64,000 nucleotides of DNA. Origin: Lactarius indigo (Eukaryota; Basidiomycota; Agaricomycetes; Russulales; Russulaceae). The translations under genes and the position numbers were made by a program. The stretch spans positions 124,001-188,000 of the forward strand of contig JAFKAC010000015.1 in the NCBI GenBank assembly GCA_025766275.1, in the 5' to 3' direction. The notes beneath the pieces were generated by a model. It had not been told where the DNA came from and did no database searches. It saw only the letters and a program-made list of their open reading frames with translations. Position 1 is the stretch's first letter. Every line of letters starts with the position of its first letter. Positions 22,861 to 34,109 of this stretch are shown in pieces.

Positions 22861-23327
22861 TGTAACACCGTCACGATGTTAGCTCGACTTGAGCTTGATA
22901 AGGCGACTTTGCGACTTAGCTAATCACGCCCAGCGGCGTATGGCTTGAAGGCAGGTTCTAGATGTGCGCAGACACTAGGATCTTGGTAGCACTCCCTTGG
23001 AATGGAGGCACGATAGACAGAAGACAGAACTCTTTAGAGGAGACAAGAAGTGACGATTCGAAGAAGACCAAGATGGCGTATCTTGGTCTTCTGCAGCTAC
23101 CTTAAATACAAGAAGAGCAGGCTTTCAAGCGCTGCTATGAGTCACCGTATCGTAGCGTCCAACGTATCGCGTAAGTACCGCAATCCTAATACTACTACTA
23201 CCTGTACTAGGATCGAGTCATCCCTCAACACCTAACTCCTATCGTAAATGCCGAGTCCGTGACTAATCTACCTTACTGCCGTAGTCACAACCGGTACAGT
23301 AAGGGTCCAATGCGTACGACCGTAACA
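22861..23327 (-). repeat. 5' LTR of gypsy C
   Basis: 467 bp. The promoter reads on the minus strand: TATTTAAG from 23108, then the hairpin-forming AAGACCAAGATA...ATCTTGGTCTT region. Compared with the 3' LTR it has TG for CG in GGCTTGAAGG, CG for CA in TGGCGTATC and CA for CG in CAACACCTAA. Confidence 0.92.
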
Positions 23328-23494
23328 TACAATTCTGCTTATCATCGCAGAAGGTCCAATGGAATCGCGGGCCGGGGCACCTATCTCTTGGTTTATGGCT
23401 TGTCTCAGCCTTTTCTTCGTCATCTTCTTCTTCTTCGTGTGATTGCGTCCGTCGTATTGCCGTTTGCCGAGGTCGGGGGGGTGAAACCGTAACA
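23328..23494 (-). other. Short unidentified fragment between gypsy C and the KDZ gene
   Basis: About 167 bp with a basic minus-strand frame (GKRQYDGRNHTKKKKMTK). On the plus strand it ends ACCGTAACA, like the end of gypsy LTRs, and the KDZ coding sequence starts directly after. It may be the start of another LTR or a leftover of the rearrangement that removed the target duplication of gypsy C. Confidence 0.35.
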
Positions 23495-25367
23495 TATCAT
23501 GTGCCAATATGGTGTTCACTTCAAGGAAAGGGTGGAGAAGAGCCTGGAGTTATCTCTGTCTAGCTCATTGCAACTTCGCACTGGGATTGGCCTCTTTCAT
23601 ATCCATGGCCATCAAGATTCATGCTTACCCCGCTTTTCCCCAAGCTATATCCCTGGAGCGAAGCAGGTGGATGGAGAGATCATTGAGACATTGTGGGCAC
23701 CACTCAATAACATCTCACGGAGCATCCGTGGGATGTCCCTTGCCCATTGCCAGGAGGTATTGGATGCACATATGAACCATTCCAATTGGAAGAAGATGGT
23801 CCGCATTGGTCCGTTTAATCTGTATCTATAATCCATTTGATTCTAATATAATAATGTTCCAGTTCCATCACTTCTGAAGCGGTGGAAACGGATGGATAAT
23901 GGTATAGATCTCAGTGCTGAGATATTAGACACTCTCAATGCAAGGTTCAAGAAGAAGACTAAACGATGGCTTAAGGCAGAAAGTCATACTCAATCAAACA
24001 GGCATGAAGACCCCACTTTAATGGACATATATGATACAGTGACATCCAAAGGTATTGTGACCTGACAAATCCTATGTATTCTATACTAATGTCTATCATT
24101 AGCTCCCTCTCGTGCAGAGATTCAGCAGCAGCTGATTTCGGAGGAGAGTGGAGATATTACTGCTCATGGTCAAACATCTTGGATTGCATGTGGGATAAAG
24201 ATCCAGGAGTTGCAGTGAGTCCATCCAATGACCCATTTGACTGTTGGTTAACATCCACTCTGTAAAGGCTTGCTATCAGATATCAACTCCGAGCACATGG
24301 TCTGAAGATCAACACTGAGGAGGCTCAAGTCATTGAAAACAAGCGGAGTCGCCTTCAGAAGCTCATTGACATATTTGAGCACCAGGGAGATTCCTTCCTA
24401 CTCCACCAGCCGCTTGCAGATGATTCCTCAATAGTGCCTTTGGGTGACTATGAGGAATATGACCATGTGGATGATCTTGGAGATCCTGAAGATACAGATG
24501 ATGATCATTCAGCCCATGCCTCCATCTGTCCTACTCCACAAGCACTGGATGGATCTGGGATGGATGCAACTAATCCTGAGGACTTTCCGGTCCTCCTCCC
24601 ATCTTCCCTTGGATGGGAATGGTGTGTTAGGCATGGTTTCCAATCCCTTGCTGGAAAGGAGGTACAGCTATGCCATGCTCAAGCTAGTGAATCCATTCAT
24701 GGAATCCGCCTCACTCTTGGATTTAAATCCACTCTGTTCTGCACTCAGGTACAACCTGCTCACACACAACAGACAAAGACCCGCGTCTGGAATGCCATAC
24801 ACAGTGTTGACACTAATGTCCGTGAGCATGCCCGCATATATAGCATGGCACGGGATGCCTATAGGAAGCTCCGCAAAGCTGCACCCATTCCACAGGACCT
24901 CCCAAAGCTCCATTCAAAGGATCTCCGTGTAGCAACATTGGTCCTTGGATCACAACAAGTAGGACAGCGGAATACACAACAATCCTGGATCTGGGGCTTT
25001 GGCAATACCACTGAAGATGATGGAACATGGATGGATGATTGTATGTGCTCCATTGAATTCTATATTCATGTGCTCATATATTCATACAGTTGAAAGGGTT
25101 CACTGGCTCCGTGCAAGGGCACAGTTTGAGCGGTGGTCAGAGGAACAAGACAGCATCCATAATGAAGCTAAATGGATCCATGCATACTTCCATTCAAAAG
25201 CAGAGACATGGAAGAAACTCATGATCATTGCTGCACAAGGTTCATTAAAGGGGCATCAAGCATATGCATCATACCAGATGCATGCATGGGAGGGACTTTC
25301 CAGAAGCTCTGTGAAGGCTCTTACTCCGATTACTGATGCTCCATTGAAGCACTGTAAGATGAAATGA
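23495..25367 (+). pseudogene. KDZ transposase gene, 3' part (5' truncated)
   Basis: Five exons (to 23808, 23863-24051, 24103-24214, 24268-25040, 25090-25367) with 49-54 nt GT-AG introns give an open frame to TGA at 25365. Motifs fit the Kyakuja-Dileera-Zisupton family: GLFHIHGHQDSC, then IPGAKQVDGEIIETLWAPLN (the G-x-DGE-x-x-E-x-x-W core holding the catalytic Glu), MSLAHCQEVLDAHMNHSNWK, and a charged C-terminal region (VHWLRARAQFERWSEEQD). KDZ proteins move DNA transposons common in basidiomycetes. The Cys-rich N-terminus and first catalytic Asp are missing on the left. The 3' exons show no stop, so only the 5' truncation is certain. Confidence 0.85.
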
Positions 25368-26000
25368 GATTGCTTGTCCTGATTCATGTATTCCTCCTAT
25401 AGTACATATCAATTGACATAAGTGTTTGGTTCTTGCAAATGAAATGAATGGCTTTTCTCAAACCCCCCGATCCCCTCTCATATATATCCATTTGCCTGTG
25501 ACAGGAATTAAGCGGAGGTCCGCTTTTGGGCAATGCTGTTGGACTATCATTACAGCGGATTTCCTGACATGTATATTCTGAGTATGAACTATTAGTTATT
25601 AGCTATTTCCCCCAACACCGATCATCTATCATTATATATTGACTTGCAATCAGATGTTCATTACTTGTCCAATATAATTGTAGTTGTCTGATATGTATGC
25701 AATTTGCTGTACATATCTCAACAGGTGATCAATGATCCCACACACCTAAACAGTGCTCACCCAGTCAAATATTTGAGTTCAAGAGCATCTCTGGATACCC
25801 TACATTATCATGGAACTATCCACATGGATTTCCGATTATCTCCGACCCAGCCGGCATTGGCTGGACTATCAATTATGGCAGAATCTCCACCGTCGGCCGG
25901 CGCCGGCTGAGTATGAACTATTAAAGAATCTCACCGTCAGTTGGGGGTATCAATTACATAAGCCATCGCTATCCATTGGCTGACATCTTTCCATCCCTAT
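25368..26000. other. 3' flank of the KDZ gene with palindromes
   Basis: No gene seen. It contains the palindrome AAGCGGA-GG-TCCGCTT (25510-25525), a GC palindrome around 25894-25906 (GGCCGGCGCCGGC), and a 17-mer CTGAGTATGAACTATTA present twice (25578-25594 and 25907-25923). These may be subterminal sequences of the KDZ element, but its ends are not defined. Confidence 0.45.
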
Positions 26001-26856
26001 CACCTTGAACGATGAGGAGATTGTAATGTACCTACATGATTCCTAGGAGCTGCCCAGTGGAGAGAATGAGGAGAAGACACCAGATACTTTGTGGAGTTTA
26101 ATGGTCCTAACTGTTTCCAACCCATTGAGTTCAATTTTGACCATCTCTGTTGGACTGGGGTTATGTGGAACCCCATAGATTGTTGCTGGGATATTGTGAG
26201 ACCAGCAGGAAGAAACTACAACTGCAATATTGACACACATGAACTTAATAGTCACACAGACTACAGTCCCATTGATGGACAAGCGCAAGAACACACTGAC
26301 AAAGGAATTAGCAGAGAAGAAGCCTCCAACAGTCAACAATCCCCTAGTAGAGGGAATACACCTGCAGAAGACACCAGCCTAGGAGCTATTGGTGAACACA
26401 TCATACAAAGAACTGAGTCTCTCACTATCCACACTACAGAACCAGAAGTAATCCACATTCACAGTCCAGCCGTTGCAATGGCCACAGCCACCATCACACA
26501 GGAAGAAATACAATTAGCCTCTGACACTATCGATCAGATGGCTCGAGAAGAACAGCAACGCATAACATAAGAAGCGTGGACCATCCTGGCACCTATTAAC
26601 CCACATACTGGTCATTAAATGACTGATGACAATGTAGCCATTCACTGTGCTATCAGACCAGATGTACCCAACCCCCCTAGTGGAGGAGGCAGACCCCCTG
26701 GTGATTTACCGGGAGGAGGACCACCACCAGGAAGAGGGTTTGGAGGATTCCCTGGAGGATTTCCTGGGGGACCACCAGAAGGAGGACATCTGGGAGGAGG
26801 ATTATCAGGTGCAGGTCCCATCATTCCTCCCCAAAATAACAAGTTAGCTGGCAAAG
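26001..26856 (+). pseudogene. Gypsy Gag fragment, CpG-depleted
   Basis: Encodes the same Gag N-terminal region as 14643-15633 (YFVEFNGPNCFQPIEFNFDH, DGQAQEHTDKGIS, Gly/Pro hinge GGFPGGFPGGPPEGG). There are stops at the start, at 26568-26570 and at 26616-26618. Arg codons of the other copies appear as Cys, His or stop, the pattern expected from CpG to TpG/CpA change. It ends at LAGK where the LTR of element F begins. Confidence 0.85.
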
Positions 26857-27358
26857 TGTTATGGTATGGACTTCAATGTGTGACTCATAGCTGGTTATGA
26901 CTATGGCCCAATACTAGTATTAGTCATGGACTCTTACATCACATCAGTCAGCATAGTAGTTCGCATGTGATTGTGACTCATGTATGACTCATTCCTAGGA
27001 TAGCTGTACTAGGGTTCAAGCTAGTTACACTATTGGTTACTTACTATTCCAGTGGCGCTTTAAAGCCCACGTGTATCTGTATAAGTAGACACTCCAGAAG
27101 ACCAAGGATCTCTATCTTGGTCTTCTTCAATCCACCATCTTGATTCATCTCTCATCTTGCCTTAGTCTCAGACTAAGTGTACCTCTGCTTCTATCCCTCG
27201 AGGGATAGTACTCTTTCACCTTCGCTGCAGCATGTGCCAGAAGAGCCCCTGTTCAGCTTGCATTGGGTTGACACATGATCCCCATTTGCCTGATATCCAC
27301 TAAGTCAATTATGCCTGACCAAGAGTCCAAGTCGGACTAATGCCGGTGGAGTGTAACA
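26857..27358 (+). repeat. 5' LTR of gypsy F
   Basis: Starts TGTTATGGTATGG and ends GTGTAACA. TATAAG at 27080, ATCTTGGTCTT at 27114 (34 nt apart, as in the other copies). The decayed primer site AAGACTAAGAT follows at 27361-27371. CpG sites of the related LTR at 14121 are mostly TG here. Confidence 0.9.
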
Positions 27359-28402
27359 TTAAGACTAAGATCCTTCAACATGGCGTATTCAACCAGAGAC
27401 CAGTGGACAGCCTTTCGTCCTTACCATCTTGAATGACAAGGAGATCGCAACATACCCACAAGATTTCTAGGAGCAGCTCAGTGGAGAGAACGAGGAGAAG
27501 ATACTGGATACTTCATAGAGTTCAATGGTCCCAACCGTTTTCGACCTGTTGAGTTCAATTTTGAGCACCTCTGTTGGACCGAGATTACATGGAATCCTAT
27601 AGATCACCGCTGGGACATTGTAAGACCAGCAGGAAGGAACTACAACTGCGACATTGACTTGCGCAAACTTAATAGTCACGCAGATTACGGTCCTATTGAC
27701 GGACAAGCGCAAGAACATACGGACAAAGGAATTAGCGGTGAAGAAACTTCCGATAGCCAACAATCCCCAAGCAGAGGAAACACCCCTGTAGAAGACGCCA
27801 GCCTGGGAGCTATTGGCAAACGTATTATACAACAAACTGAGTCACTTACCATCCATCAAACCAAACCAGAAGTAATTCACATTCACAGTCCAGCAGCCAT
27901 GATGGCTACTGCCACTATCACGCAGGAAGAAGTGCACCTAACTGCCGACGCCATAGAGCAACTAGCCCGAGAAGAACAACAGCACATTGCAGAAGAAGCA
28001 AGGGCCATACTAGCCCCTATCAACCCGCACACTGGACATTGTATGACAGATGACGATGTAGCAATTCATTGTGCTATAGGACCTGATGTGGCTGACCCCC
28101 CCAGTGGAGGAGGCAGACCCCCTGGTGACTTACCAGGAGGAGGAGGACCGCCACCATGAGGACATGGATTCAGGGGATTCCCTGGAGGGTTTCCCAGAGG
28201 ACCACCAGGGGGAGGGCATCTGGGAGGAGGACTACCAGGTGCAGGTCCCATCATTCCTCCCCAAAATAACAAATTAGCTGGCAAAGCACCTACAGTATTT
28301 GACGGAGAATGTGCGAAAGTTGAAGCATTCCTCACACAGTGGCATGTCTATTGGGGCATGAACGCAGACGAAGGCATCATGGCCACACCATACCGACAAG
28401 CC

Positions 28403-29009
28403 TGATGAACAGCATACATAAAGTTCATACTCACAGTGGACAGGAGGACTGTGGTGAGATATGGAAGGTAGCTGGAAGCAGAGGTGTAACAGGGGATCTT
28501 GCAAGTAAAGCAGGGAGTCTGGCACACAAACAGTGAGAACTGATATTGTTACATTGGAGGGAAGGAAGCTTACCTGGCACACAAACAGTGAGAACTGATG
28601 TGGACCAGGAGCGTACATGATACTCTACTTATACTCCTACAGAGGGTGACGCTAGTCACAGAATACAAAGGTGCTATTGTTCTACAAAGGGACAAAAGAG
28701 TGGACGCTTTGAGAACAAGGGAAAGGAGAACAAGGAGAGTCCAGAACTAGATGATATCATACTGACATCATAATAAAGATAATCCCAAGTAAAGAACAAA
28801 GAGAAGTACAAAAGCGTTATACAACGCAGAGTCCGGATGTATGATGTCATTAGAAGTACAGTGATGTCATATGTGACGCAATGATAAGTCCAGATTGTAC
28901 AGATCAAACAGTATCTAATCTACAAGTCCTGTATATCTAATCTAAAGCAGTCCATGCTGCAAGTCCGGTCCGTATGAGCCGCTAAGTGCGCAGGGGTCAC
29001 TTATCAACA
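28403..29009 (-). repeat. 3' LTR of the intact copia element
   Basis: TGATGAACAG to CTTATCAACA on the plus strand (TGTTGATAAG to CTGTTCATCA when read in element sense). It carries TATAAGTAG in sense (near 28632) and two near-identical 28-bp units containing GGCACACAAACAGTGAGAAC. Confidence 0.95.
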
Positions 29010-29019
29010 TCTCCCCGTG
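29010..29019 (-). promoter_or_regulatory. Polypurine tract of the copia element
   Basis: CACGGGGAGA in element sense, directly beside the 3' LTR, the usual position of the plus-strand primer. Confidence 0.7.
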
Positions 29020-29028
29020 ATCTACAAT

Positions 29029-32000
29029 CTAAGTACACACAAGTCCCATGTCATCGTTGTGCTTCTGTAGCAGGACACGCGGTAGTGACTTTGTGAAGCC
29101 GTCCGCAACCATATCCACAGTAGGAGTTCTGATGAGGGTGATGGTCCCCTTTTCGATGTACTCCCGAATGACATGATGCCGTATAGCAATGTGCTTAGAC
29201 CGTCTCCCAGTGACAGGGTTCAAGGCCAAGTCAATGGCACCCTTGTTGTCACCATGTAGTGGGATGGGGTCGTCGACCTCGTACCCGAGTTCCGTGAGGA
29301 AGCTCTGATACCACGCAGCCTGGTTAGCCGTGTCAGTCATGGCCATGTATTCTGCTTCCGTTGTGTTTTGGGCAACAGTCTTTTGCTTGCGCGAAGACCA
29401 GCTTATTGCACCGTTAGCTAGTAAGAACACATAACCGGAGGTGGAGTGGCGGTCATCAGTCTGATCAGCCAGACTGGAATCAGTGTAGCCATGAAGGCCA
29501 TCGCCATTGGCGCCATCATAGACAATACGCATATCCATAGTTCCTACTAGGTAGGACAGGACATACTGCGCAAGTCGCAGATGTTGTGGTGAAGGGTTCG
29601 CTGCGTACTGCGCCAAACGTGACACAGCGAAGGAGATATCTGGCCTAGTGCCAATCTGCACGTAAAGCAGACTCCCAATAAGAGATTGGTAGTGAGAGAT
29701 ATCTGAGGCAGTTGCCTGCGACGTATATTTAACCAGGTGCTCGTCAGCACCAGCGGGCAAGGGTGTGTTATGTGGTGTGGCATCAGACATGCCAAAGCGT
29801 TCAAGGACATCCTTGATGTAGCCAGACTGATCTATTTCGATGCGTCTGAGGGAGCGGTCGCGCACAATGCGCATACCAAGATAAGACTCTATCTCCCCGA
29901 GATCTGTCATCTCATAGCGTTCAGACAAGTCTGACTTAAGACGCTTAATTCCACTCAACGAGGGACCCAGTATAGTGATGTCGTCAACGTAGACAATAAC
30001 GAAGAGTGGATCATACCCCTCTTGTTGAGGCATCACATATATGCCAGCATCAGCAAACGTCCGCTTAAAGCCGAGTGCAGTGAGCACTCCATGGAATTGC
30101 AAGTTCCATGCGCGGGAGGCCTGTTTGAGACCATAGATCGCCTTAACTAGGCGACACACCTTCGTCTCAGAGCCAGTGACAGTGAAACCTTGTGGCTGCT
30201 CCATGTAAATCTCCTCGTCAAGCACACCATTGAGAAAAGCAGACTTGACATCCATTTGATGGATGTGCCAGTCCTCCAGCGCAGCCAACGCCAGAAGTAA
30301 ACGTAGCGACTCAAATCGTGCGACGGGAGAGAAGGTTTCATCAAAATCTACGCCAGGGATCTGCGTGAATCCCTTAGCCACCAAGCGAGCTCTGTAGCGG
30401 CCATCCACTTTGAGCTTAAAGACCCATTTGGATTTTACTGCCTTGCGATTAGGCGGGAGATCCACTAACTCCCAAGTCCCATTCTTAGCTAGGGCGTCCA
30501 TTTCATACTGACACGCCTTAGTCCACTCATCTGCAGCTGCAGACCGCATGGCCTCTGCATAAGTTGCAGGGTCTCGGCCCACAAAGGCAGCAGCCAATAA
30601 CTCCGCATACCCCAGACGCCTGCCGCGCCATGCTGCATTGTCCGCATTGAAGTAACGCGGATTAGGGACAGGGGCACGAGCACTGCGCCTTGGTGCATTG
30701 TCCATCTCGCGCAACAGCTGACTATGCTGTGCACGATCCTCAAATCCCCCAGGCATTTCTGGTGAGGGAGAAGGGACATGGCGCATAATGCGCGTTGCAC
30801 TAGGGCGCGGCAGGAGTGAAGTGGGAGTGGCTTGCTCACGCTTAGGTGTGGTAGGTGGAGCCAGCAGAGCAGGTGGTGGAGTGGTGGGGTGTGGTTGGAC
30901 TTGTGGGGGGTCTAGGAGCTTTTCAACATCCTCCTCCTCACTACTACTGGAGTGTGCAGGGGAGGGGGCTCGCATTGGTGGTAACGCCGGCGGGTGAGGC
31001 ACGGCAGTCACTGTTGTGCTAGGCACGACTGGTGGTGAAGGTGTGGGGTGTGTCTCAACACCCTGAAGGGACGGGAAGCTACTCTCGTCGAATGTCACAT
31101 CCCTGGACACTCGAACGGAGCGGGTTGAGCGGTCCCAGAGCTTATAGCCCTTAGATTTGGGCTCAAACCCGATAAGCGTGACCTCAATGGCCTTTGCATC
31201 TAATTTGCGACGCTTATCAGCGGGTACGTGCATGTACCCCTTGCATCCAAAGACGCAAAGATGTGAGACATCGGGCACTTTGCCAGAGTGCCAGAGCTCA
31301 TAAGGAGTGCGCCACTTGAGCCCACGGACTGGAGAGCGGTTATAGATGTGCACAGCTGCGCACACTGCATGCTCCCAGAAGCCTTTAGACATGCCAGCTG
31401 TGTGAAGCATGGACATTGCCTTATCCATAATGGTGCGGTTAAACCGCTCGGCTTTTCCGTTGGACTGTGGTGAACCCGGCATCGTGAGGTGATGCTCTAT
31501 CCCTTTCTGCTTGAGAATGTCCTGCGTGACACTCGACATGTATTCGCCACCGCGGTCAGAGTGTAAAGCGCGCAACTTATGGCCAGACTGGGTTTCACCC
31601 CAGGCCAAATACATTTGTAGCGACTTAGCAAACTGATCCTTTGACTTAAGGAAGTGGACCACGGTGAACTTAGTGTGGTCATCTATGAAGGTGGCAGTGT
31701 ACGTCGAGCCTTGCAAGGACTGAGTCTGCATAGGACCGGCGAGGTCACTGTGCACAATCTCAAATTGACGAGTTGTCCTTTTGTTGGAGGACGCAGAAAA
31801 GGGTTGGCGAGTGGATTTACCCATCTCGCATCCACGGCATACTGTGTGGGCCGTGGTAGAGCTATCTATGTCCATGCCAGTAGTGGCAGAGGGACCATGC
31901 GCCTTCAGCGCCGCAGAGGAGATGTGTCCCATGCGTTGATGCCAGATATCAAGTGTGGCAGCACTTGATTTTGTGTGGGCATTGAGGCTGACGCTGGCTG

Positions 32001-33339
32001 CGTCCAACCAGTAAAGGTTGTCCTCTAGGTAGCCTTTGGCCACACACTTTTGGTTGACAGATATTTTAAATGAGCCACTGTCAAAGGCAATCTCAGCACC
32101 CTTTTGTGCTAGGGCGCGCGTTGACAAGAAACACGTCTTCACCTGTGGTAGGTGTAGCACATTGCTGAGGGTGATGGAGATACCCTGGCTCGTAGTAAAA
32201 ACGACAGACCCGACACCCACTTGGTCTATAGTGGACTTATCCCCTAGGCGTACAGTGCCTTTAGTTGGGGTGTAGTCTTTGAAGTCAGACCGATGTGGTG
32301 TAATGTGGTGTGTAGCACCACTGTCCATCATCCAACGCACACGCGAGGCAGCATACAAGGCAACACCGATTGATTCAGAGGCCCAATCTATCTTGGGCTC
32401 TACGACCTCAGTAATAGAGGCGGTGGTAGGTACTAGGACATGACTATTGGCGGCCTTGTTGCCTGCTTTCTCCTTCTCTTTTGCGTCAGCCTCATCCTTC
32501 TTCCTCTTCCTGCAGTCAGGCTTGATGTGGCCCTTTTTGTTGCAATAGTGGCAAGTTAGACCAGAGTGGTCCTTTTTGCCCTTCTTGCCTGTCGACTTGA
32601 CAGGGGCCACCTTGTTGAGGGAGGAGCCAGAGGGCCCGGAGCGGCGAGCTTCTTCTGACACTATGCGCGCTATGATCTCGGCGTGCTTGAGTGCAGACGG
32701 GGCCCCACTGGCGAGGATGGTAGAGGCCAACACCTCATAAGAGGGCGGCAGTGCGTGGAGGAGAATGAGACAGAATTGAGTGTCAGTGACACCCATCTGT
32801 GCGTTGGAAAGGGCAACCCGCAGCTCATTGAGCTTGGCCAATTGAGAGGCCATGGGTGCGGAGTCGTCGAGGCGGGCTTGTGTTAACTGGATCCACAAAT
32901 TGAAGATAGTGGTGCTGCCCGAAGCACCAGCATATACGTCTCTAAGCTTGTCCCACTTGGCTTTAAAGGTGGGATAGGCGGCGTTGTCGGCAACGAGGGA
33001 GTAGACATCAGGTTTGAGGTAGAGGCGAAGGTACGCCTTTGCCCGACGTTGTACTGACTCCCATTCGTCTTGAGCGACGTCAACTGGTCCATGGTGGAGG
33101 GTGAACACATCCTCTGCTTTGTGCAGCGTGAGGATGGCTTCAATCGTCCCAGACCACTCATTCCAGTGAGTGCCATCAAACTGTTCAAGGCGAATGCCAG
33201 AGGGCATGCCAAACGTTGCGCCATAGGCAGCAGAGATACGTGTAGAGGGTGTGGACCCAGTGGGAGGAAGCGTGGAGCCCCCCGCAGTAGCAGTAGCACC
33301 AGCAGCAGCGCCAGTGGGAGATGGTGCACGTGAAGACAT
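29029..33339 (-). CDS. Copia Gag-Pol polyprotein (1436 aa, intact)
   Basis: One open frame from ATG at 33339. Gag (about 50-235; LEQFDGTHWNEWSGTIEA, LHALPPSYEVLA), zinc knuckle CHYCNKKGHIKPDC (about 262-275), protease WMMDSGATHHIT (about 338), integrase zinc-binding segment (HQRMGHIS, then CRGCEMGK), DDE core (HSDLAGPMQ, FIDDHTKF, NGKAERFNRT), RT (GVDFDETFSPVARFESLR, YVDDITILG near 1120) and RNase H (GYTDSSLADQ, AEYMAMTD, GDNKGAIDLALNPVTGRRSK). All hallmark residues are present and there is no stop or frameshift. Length and order are normal for a single-frame copia element. The lack of CpG decay, in contrast to the gypsy it sits in, agrees with youth. Confidence 0.95.
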   Translation of the reverse strand: MSSRAPSPTGAAAGATATAGGSTLPPTGSTPSTRISAAYGATFGMPSGIRLEQFDGTHWNEWSGTIEAILTLHKAEDVFTLHHGPVDVAQDEWESVQRRAKAYLRLYLKPDVYSLVADNAAYPTFKAKWDKLRDVYAGASGSTTIFNLWIQLTQARLDDSAPMASQLAKLNELRVALSNAQMGVTDTQFCLILLHALPPSYEVLASTILASGAPSALKHAEIIARIVSEEARRSGPSGSSLNKVAPVKSTGKKGKKDHSGLTCHYCNKKGHIKPDCRKRKKDEADAKEKEKAGNKAANSHVLVPTTASITEVVEPKIDWASESIGVALYAASRVRWMMDSGATHHITPHRSDFKDYTPTKGTVRLGDKSTIDQVGVGSVVFTTSQGISITLSNVLHLPQVKTCFLSTRALAQKGAEIAFDSGSFKISVNQKCVAKGYLEDNLYWLDAASVSLNAHTKSSAATLDIWHQRMGHISSAALKAHGPSATTGMDIDSSTTAHTVCRGCEMGKSTRQPFSASSNKRTTRQFEIVHSDLAGPMQTQSLQGSTYTATFIDDHTKFTVVHFLKSKDQFAKSLQMYLAWGETQSGHKLRALHSDRGGEYMSSVTQDILKQKGIEHHLTMPGSPQSNGKAERFNRTIMDKAMSMLHTAGMSKGFWEHAVCAAVHIYNRSPVRGLKWRTPYELWHSGKVPDVSHLCVFGCKGYMHVPADKRRKLDAKAIEVTLIGFEPKSKGYKLWDRSTRSVRVSRDVTFDESSFPSLQGVETHPTPSPPVVPSTTVTAVPHPPALPPMRAPSPAHSSSSEEEDVEKLLDPPQVQPHPTTPPPALLAPPTTPKREQATPTSLLPRPSATRIMRHVPSPSPEMPGGFEDRAQHSQLLREMDNAPRRSARAPVPNPRYFNADNAAWRGRRLGYAELLAAAFVGRDPATYAEAMRSAAADEWTKACQYEMDALAKNGTWELVDLPPNRKAVKSKWVFKLKVDGRYRARLVAKGFTQIPGVDFDETFSPVARFESLRLLLALAALEDWHIHQMDVKSAFLNGVLDEEIYMEQPQGFTVTGSETKVCRLVKAIYGLKQASRAWNLQFHGVLTALGFKRTFADAGIYVMPQQEGYDPLFVIVYVDDITILGPSLSGIKRLKSDLSERYEMTDLGEIESYLGMRIVRDRSLRRIEIDQSGYIKDVLERFGMSDATPHNTPLPAGADEHLVKYTSQATASDISHYQSLIGSLLYVQIGTRPDISFAVSRLAQYAANPSPQHLRLAQYVLSYLVGTMDMRIVYDGANGDGLHGYTDSSLADQTDDRHSTSGYVFLLANGAISWSSRKQKTVAQNTTEAEYMAMTDTANQAAWYQSFLTELGYEVDDPIPLHGDNKGAIDLALNPVTGRRSKHIAIRHHVIREYIEKGTITLIRTPTVDMVADGFTKSLPRVLLQKHNDDMGLVCT

Positions 33340-34109
33340 TGGGATGATTTATCTATCGCCGAGGAGCAGTCAGCGACAGTGCTTCATAGTTGCAAGACAT
33401 AAAGATAGAGGGGGTACCACTCCTGTCTGTGATTCTGTAAGGCCAGAACGCTAACGCGTCCTGCCTCCTGATTGTATGCCAGTGATACAAGGGCTAGGCC
33501 CAGGTTGGGAGAGTCCCTTTGCCATACCATGAGCTAGCTGCCAGCCAGGATGTGTCTAGGACACAGCTCAAATGGTTTGCGTCAGGGGGAAGTTGAAGGG
33601 ATTGCTTTCAGAGCCCAAGGCTGTCTACCTCAGCCTCCTCGGCCTATTGGTTGCCTCATCGCCATAAGTGGCTTTACTGAATCCTTTCCCATTGCCGCTA
33701 CAAGGCAGGTATCTGGTTGCAGAACACCATAGTGGTGAACACCCCCCAGAGCCTGAACCAGGTTTTACACTCCCATGGTGAGGAGATCCTGCGCCCAGTG
33801 TGGAGCACCAGAGACAGCTGGCGCTAAGCTCCACAATACACAGCCCAGTGGGCCATGCACGCCTGGATATTTTGAAGTTAAGGGGCTACCAGACCCAGTC
33901 TCCTTGCGCATAGCGCAGGGGCTAGGAAAACAGTAGGGGTGAAAGTAGGACTACTGGGCAGTACATACACAGGAGGTTCCTCAGCAGAGACAAGTGGCGC
34001 CCCACTGCTCTCTGCCTTGGGCAAGGCTGGTAAGGCCCCAGACAGACCTTAGCCTGGTGTGTCCTCCTAGGAAGACAGTGACCAGCCAAGTGGAGTGGCT
34101 AGGGCACCA
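33340..34109 (-). other. Untranslated leader of the copia element
   Basis: About 770 bp between primer site and start codon with no convincing frame. It includes a segment (about 33619-33665, core CTCGGCCTATTGGTTGCC) that resembles 53505-53550 elsewhere in the window, possibly a shared retroelement leader sequence. Confidence 0.6.

Larger units (their letters stand above)
15634..23327 (-). mobile_element. Ty3/gypsy chromovirus C, nearly full length
   Basis: 7.7 kb bounded by two 467-bp LTRs (15634-16100 and 22861-23327) that differ at three positions, all CpG transitions. The order on the minus strand is LTR, primer site, gag, protease, RT, RNase H, integrase, chromodomain, long tail, polypurine tract, LTR. 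The flanks do not match (ACTGG against TACAA), so one side was rearranged after insertion. Lesions in gag, pol and the integrase active site make it inactive. Confidence 0.9.

Noticed and set aside
28274..28618. 114- and 77-residue frames repeated at 33981-34626
   Set aside because: They lie in the two identical copia LTRs and carry no domain.
29547..33454. Many plus-strand and shifted frames over the copia polyprotein
   Set aside because: Shadows of the intact 1436-codon minus-strand frame.
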